From Streptomyces sp. E2N166 (GTDB lineage Bacteria > Actinomycetota > Actinomycetes > Streptomycetales > Streptomycetaceae), in contig NZ_RAIF01000006.1 of the NCBI RefSeq assembly GCF_003671715.1, forward strand, positions 378,144-421,332: a DNA stretch of 43,189 nt. Direction: 5' to 3'. Below are positions 40,044 to 43,189 of the stretch, piece by piece. The notes below the pieces were generated by a model. The model did not search any database, had not been told where the DNA came from, and was given only the letters and a program-made list of their open reading frames with translations. Position 1 is the stretch's first letter, and every line of letters starts with the position of its first letter. Position numbers and translations under genes: made by a program.

Positions 40044-41045
40044 TCACCGCAGGGCCGCGGTGAGGCGGTGGCGTATGCGCTCGACGTCGACCGGTGTACG
40101 GGCGGGGGCGGCGGTGGCGCAGTCCGGCAGGCCGGCCTTGGCCAGGTTGCTCAGCAGGGCCCGGGGGCCGCTGTCGAGGTAGGTGGTGAAGCCTGCGAGG
40201 CGCATCGCGCGCAGGGTGTGGTGGAAGGCCACGGGCTCGGTGAGGTGGGCGGCCGCGGCGGTGCGCAACTGGGCCGCAGTGCGTGCCGGGCGGGCGTCGG
40301 TGGCGGTGTACACGGCGAGCGTGGGCGGCGCGACGGGCTGTGCCCGCAGGAGGCGGCGGAAGGCCCGGTGGACCTCGGCGAGCAGGGGGTGGTGGTAGGC
40401 GGTGCGGCTGGTCAGCCCGGTGGTGCGATGGCCGAGTGCCCCGGCGGTTCGCCGAGCGGCGGCCAACTGGTCGTCGGGTCCGGCCAGGACGGTCTGGGCG
40501 GGGGCGTTGTGGGCGGCGATCCGTACCTGCGGCAGGCCGCCGGTGCGCAGCAGGTCCGCTGCCTGGTCGGCGGTCATGTCGGTGGCCAGCAGGCCGGCCG
40601 CCGGCAGCGCGGCGTCCCGCAGCAGCCGGTCGCGGACGTGCAGCAGCCGCACCCCCTGCTCCAGGGTGATGGCTCCGGCCACGGTGAGCGCCGCGAGGTC
40701 CCCCACGCTGTGGCCGAGGACCGCGTGGACGGACCGGGTCGCGAGGTCGAGCAGGACGGTCGCGGATGCGACCACCGCCGCGTAGGTGGCCAGGTCGAAG
40801 GCGAGTGGGTCGGTGAGCAGAAGCTGGTCGGGGCCGGGCGCCCCGACGCCCGTGAGGAGGCGGGTGACGGGTGTGCCGGTGCCGCCGAGTGCGGTGCTGT
40901 GGGCATCCACCCTCCGCAGCGTTCCTGAGACGGACGGGACGTCACGCAGGTGGCGCAGCGCGCCCGGGAGGTAGGCCCCCTGGCCGGGGCACATCAGCAC
41001 GGTGCGCGGTGTGCCGCCGGTGGGGGCCGGGACCGCGTGTCTCAT
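40044..41045 (-). CDS. ACP acyltransferase, malonyl-CoA:ACP transacylase type (FabD-like)
   Basis: A 333-residue acyltransferase fold protein. It has the N-terminal loop VLMCPGQGAYLPGAL, the nucleophile elbow GHSVGDLAALTVAG with the active Ser, the substrate Arg region LLHVRDRLLRDA, and the His region in TAYHHPLL (normally FHSPLM). These match malonyl- or acyl-CoA:ACP transferases. The altered CPGQG and YHH motifs show it is divergent from housekeeping FabD. Its ATG overlaps the stop of the ketosynthase gene (ATGA at 41042-41045), so it is translated together with it. Extender specificity is not certain. Confidence 0.85.
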   Translation of the reverse strand: MRHAVPAPTGGTPRTVLMCPGQGAYLPGALRHLRDVPSVSGTLRRVDAHSTALGGTGTPVTRLLTGVGAPGPDQLLLTDPLAFDLATYAAVVASATVLLDLATRSVHAVLGHSVGDLAALTVAGAITLEQGVRLLHVRDRLLRDAALPAAGLLATDMTADQAADLLRTGGLPQVRIAAHNAPAQTVLAGPDDQLAAARRTAGALGHRTTGLTSRTAYHHPLLAEVHRAFRRLLRAQPVAPPTLAVYTATDARPARTAAQLRTAAAAHLTEPVAFHHTLRAMRLAGFTTYLDSGPRALLSNLAKAGLPDCATAAPARTPVDVERIRHRLTAALR

Positions 41046-42328
41046 GAGGCGTCGGCGAAGGCGAGCGCGACGTTGTGCCCGCCGAAACCCATGCTCGTGG
41101 TGACGGCCGCGAGGGGCCCGGAGGGCAGTGCCGCCGGGCTGCGGCCCACGACGTTCAGGTCGATCTCGGGGTCCACGCGTTCGAGGCTGCACGCGGGCGG
41201 TGCGGTTCTCTCCCGCAGGGCGAGCACGGTGAGGACGGCCTCGATGGCGCCGGCGGCCCCCAGCGTGTGTCCGAACGCGGCCTTGGTCGCGCTGACCGCC
41301 ACGTCGCCCAGTACTCCGGCGAAGACCTTGTGCAGCGCCTGTGCCTCGCCGAGGTCGCCGAGCGGCGTCGAGGTGGCGTGGGCGTTGACGTGCTGGACCT
41401 GCTCCGGGAGGAGTCCGGCGTCCCGCAGCGCGGCGTCCACGGCGGCCGCGCAGCCCGTTCCGCCCGGCGCGGGCTGGGCCACGTGGTGGCTGTCGTTGGT
41501 GATACCCGCGCCGGTCAGCCGGCCGTGGACGCGGGCCCCGCGGGCGGCGGCGTGCTCGGCGCTCTCGACGACGAGCATGCCGGCGCCCTCGCCCATCACG
41601 AAGCCGTCCCGGTCGGCGTCGAAGGGCCTGGACGCTCCCTTGGGGTCGTCCAGACGCCGGGAGAGAGCCTGCAACCGCGCGAACCCGGCCAGAGCGAGCG
41701 GGTGCAGCGCGGCCTCGGTGCCGCCCGCGACCACGATGTCGGCGCGGCCCTCCCGGATCAGGCCGAGGGCCTGGGTCAGGGCCTCGGCACCGGAGGCGCA
41801 GGCACTGACCGGGGCGTGGACCCCGGCCTTGGCGCCCACCATCAGCCCCACTTCGGCGGCCGCGTGGTTGGGCAGCATGACCGGGATGGTGCGCGGGCTC
41901 ACCCGTCCCGCGCCCCGGGTCTCCAGGCGGCGGTTCTGCTCCAGGATGCTGGTCAGGCCGCCCAGCCCCACCCCGACGACCACGGCCACCCGTGAGCCGC
42001 CCGCGGCGGGTGACGACGCCTGCGGGAAACCGGCGTCGCGGACGGCCTCCCTCGCGGCGACGAGCGCGAACTGCGCCGAGCGGTCGCAGTGCGCCGCCTT
42101 GGCGGAGGACAGGACCGTCTCGGGATCGACCGCCGCCCGGGCCGCGAGATAGGTCTGCGCCGGGCCTTCCGGCGTCCCGAAGTCGACGCGTTCGACGCCG
42201 CAGACGCCGTCCAGCAGGGCCCGCCAGGTGGAAGGGACGTCGCCGCCCAGCGCGGTCGTCATCCCGAGCCCGGTGATGACGGCGGCGCGCTCCTCGCGGA
42301 CCGGGCCGGCCACGTGTCGTGGGCTCAC
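41042..42328 (-). CDS. Beta-ketoacyl-ACP synthase II (FabF-like)
   Basis: A 428-residue thiolase-fold ketosynthase. The catalytic residues are intact: Cys in VSACASGAEALTQALG, His in NAHATSTPLGD and His in KAAFGHTLGAAGAIEA. The N-terminus AAVITGLGMTTALGGD and the C-terminal TTSMGFGGHNVALAF are standard for KAS I/II. It elongates acyl-ACP with malonyl-ACP. GTG 42328 overlaps the ACP stop (GTGA). Without a KAS III or reductases nearby, it is likely part of a specialised or accessory acyl pathway using primary-pathway partners. Confidence 0.92.
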   Translation of the reverse strand: MSPRHVAGPVREERAAVITGLGMTTALGGDVPSTWRALLDGVCGVERVDFGTPEGPAQTYLAARAAVDPETVLSSAKAAHCDRSAQFALVAAREAVRDAGFPQASSPAAGGSRVAVVVGVGLGGLTSILEQNRRLETRGAGRVSPRTIPVMLPNHAAAEVGLMVGAKAGVHAPVSACASGAEALTQALGLIREGRADIVVAGGTEAALHPLALAGFARLQALSRRLDDPKGASRPFDADRDGFVMGEGAGMLVVESAEHAAARGARVHGRLTGAGITNDSHHVAQPAPGGTGCAAAVDAALRDAGLLPEQVQHVNAHATSTPLGDLGEAQALHKVFAGVLGDVAVSATKAAFGHTLGAAGAIEAVLTVLALRERTAPPACSLERVDPEIDLNVVGRSPAALPSGPLAAVTTSMGFGGHNVALAFADAS

Positions 42329-42603
42329 GCGGTGCCGCCCGCCGGGGCGGCGACGGCTTCGGCGAGGTGGGCGGCGATCTGCCGGACGGTCGTGAGCCGA
42401 TCCGCCTGCTCCTGCGGCACCTCGATCTGCCAGCGGTCCTCGATCGCGGCGACCAGCTCCAGCATGGCCAGCGAGTCCACGCCCAGGTCGTCCTTCAGGG
42501 ACGACTCCGGCTCGATTTCCTCCACGGCCAGGTCCTCGACCGTCGCGGCCAGCAGTTCCCGCAGTTCGTCGAGCAGCTGTCGTTCGTCAGCGGTGGACGG
42601 CAT
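42325..42603 (-). CDS. Acyl carrier protein
   Basis: A 92-residue ACP with the phosphopantetheine attachment Ser in DDLGVDSLAMLELVAAIED, preceded by EIEPESSLK and followed by VPQEQADRLTTVRQIAAHLAE. It carries growing acyl chains as thioesters. ATG 42603 is preceded by AAGGAGG, an ideal ribosome site, and gives the usual ACP length; a longer reading frame upstream is not homologous. It is the first gene of an overlapping ACP-KAS-MAT set. Confidence 0.94.
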   Translation of the reverse strand: MPSTADERQLLDELRELLAATVEDLAVEEIEPESSLKDDLGVDSLAMLELVAAIEDRWQIEVPQEQADRLTTVRQIAAHLAEAVAAPAGGTA

Positions 42604-42836
42604 GTCCGGTTCCTCCTTGTCCGTGCGCGGCGCGCCCGCGGTGGACGGGAGGACCCGACCTCCTGGAGGTGCGCCGACGGTGTACCGGCGACCTGCCGGA
42701 CACACGCCGACAGACTGTCCGGCCGTCCGGCACGGCAAGCGCCCCGTACGGGGGGACGGCGGGGCACCGGGGGCACTCGAGGGGCTCCTGTGGACGCCCA
42801 CGTCCTCTCTTCACGTTGAAGCGCCCCCGCGGTGGG

Positions 42837-42929
42837 ATGAGGGTGGCGGACGGCGAGCGCGTACCGGGGCCGGGCGCCTGGGAGGCGGCACTGTCGCGCT
42901 TCCTCAGCGGACTTTGGCGGCTCTTTTAA
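42837..42929 (+). CDS. Possible 30-residue small open reading frame
   Basis: ATG 42837 begins a 30-codon frame with G/C-biased third positions, a TAA stop and the product MRVADGERVPGPGAWEAALS followed by RFLSGLWRLF. The C-terminal half would form a short amphipathic helix. There is no clear ribosome site other than GGTGGG directly before the ATG. It lies in the 472-nt divergent gap (42604-43075) between ACP and the gene starting at 43076. It is as likely to be chance as real. Confidence 0.2.
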   Translation: MRVADGERVPGPGAWEAALSRFLSGLWRLF

Positions 42930-43075
42930 GGCTTTCTGAAGATGACCTTCGAACGGCCGTTTCCACGCGGACGCGTCCTAGGCTCTCGGACACCCCCCAC
43001 AGTCCCGGTGGGCGCGGTCGCGTCCACCGGGTACGGGGCTCCGTCAGCCGACAGACAAGCCGAGGTGTCCTGCGT

Positions 43076-43189
43076 ATGGGTTCCCGCCGAGCCGCTCGCC
43101 CGTCCCGTAACCACGCCCGCCCGCGCGGCGGGCTCAGGACCCGCGGTACCGCGCTGGTGCTCGGCGCGGTCACCGTGACGGCGGGTGTC
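43076..43189 (+). CDS. N-terminus of an exported protein, cut by the window end
   Basis: From ATG 43076 the frame is open to the end (38 codons) and begins MGSRRAARPSRN, with many Arg, followed by GTALVLGAVTVTAGV. This is the charged n-region and start of the hydrophobic core of a Sec signal peptide. GAGG lies about 20 nt upstream. The preceding 170 nt are relatively AT-rich (CTTTTAAGGCTTTCTGAAGA near 42921-42940) and may hold the promoter. Product unknown. Confidence 0.55.
   Translation, partial: MGSRRAARPSRNHARPRGGLRTRGTALVLGAVTVTAGV

Overview
This window is high-GC actinobacterial DNA, almost certainly from a Streptomyces. It shows G/C-biased third codon positions, many GTG starts, ATGA/GTGA stop-start overlaps, AGGAGG-type ribosome sites, a DUF574 (SAV2177-type) methyltransferase and a DasABC-like sugar importer with no ATPase gene. 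No rRNA, tRNA, CRISPR array or intact insertion sequence was seen.

Layout. (1) 0.2-7.3 kb is mixed: an AsnC/Lrp regulator divergent from an SMP-30 lactonase, a DUF574 methyltransferase, an epoxide-hydrolase-type alpha/beta hydrolase, a cold-shock protein, a decayed permease end, an L,D-transpeptidase lipoprotein, a small exported protein and a CelD-like acyltransferase. (2) 7.4-16.4 kb is an amino-sugar block: a Tat-exported GH109 alpha-N-acetylgalactosaminidase, a GntR/UTRA regulator, a three-gene ABC importer, a cytoplasmic GH20 hexosaminidase and a secreted CBM3-GH16 protein. (3) 16.4-25.1 kb holds small or broken genes, an M23 cell-wall hydrolase, a GlxA-type regulator, a convergent polyphosphate pair (CYTH-CHAD protein and PPK2), and an aldo/keto reductase divergent from its likely TetR regulator. 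(4) 25.3-35.8 kb is the most striking part: a secreted Agd3-like deacetylase, a PelF-like glycosyltransferase, a polytopic membrane protein, two sugar-nucleotide SDR enzymes, a nucleotidyltransferase, a spherulin-4 (Sph3/GH135-like) protein and a GH114 (Ega3-like) lipoprotein. (5) 35.8-43.2 kb has an ABM monooxygenase, pyruvate carboxylase, a small unknown gene, an overlapping ACP-KAS-MAT trio, and the start of an exported protein cut by the right edge.

How it fits together. Region 4 brings together Agd3-, Sph3- and Ega3-type enzymes, which in Aspergillus belong to the galactosaminogalactan cluster, with a PelF-type transferase from the bacterial Pel system. I infer a synthesis, export and tailoring locus for a partly deacetylated GalNAc-rich exopolysaccharide. 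Region 2 could recover related amino sugars. In region 5, ACP, ketosynthase and acyltransferase overlap and are probably co-translated. No KAS III is present, so they look like an accessory acyl-chain module rather than the housekeeping fatty acid synthase.

Many convergent or tail-to-tail junctions carry near-perfect GC-rich hairpins that look like bidirectional terminators (3681-3726, 7379-7406, 16807-16846, 21710-21730, 36122-36155). All functions are inferred from reading the sequence and from family knowledge; no search or computation was run.
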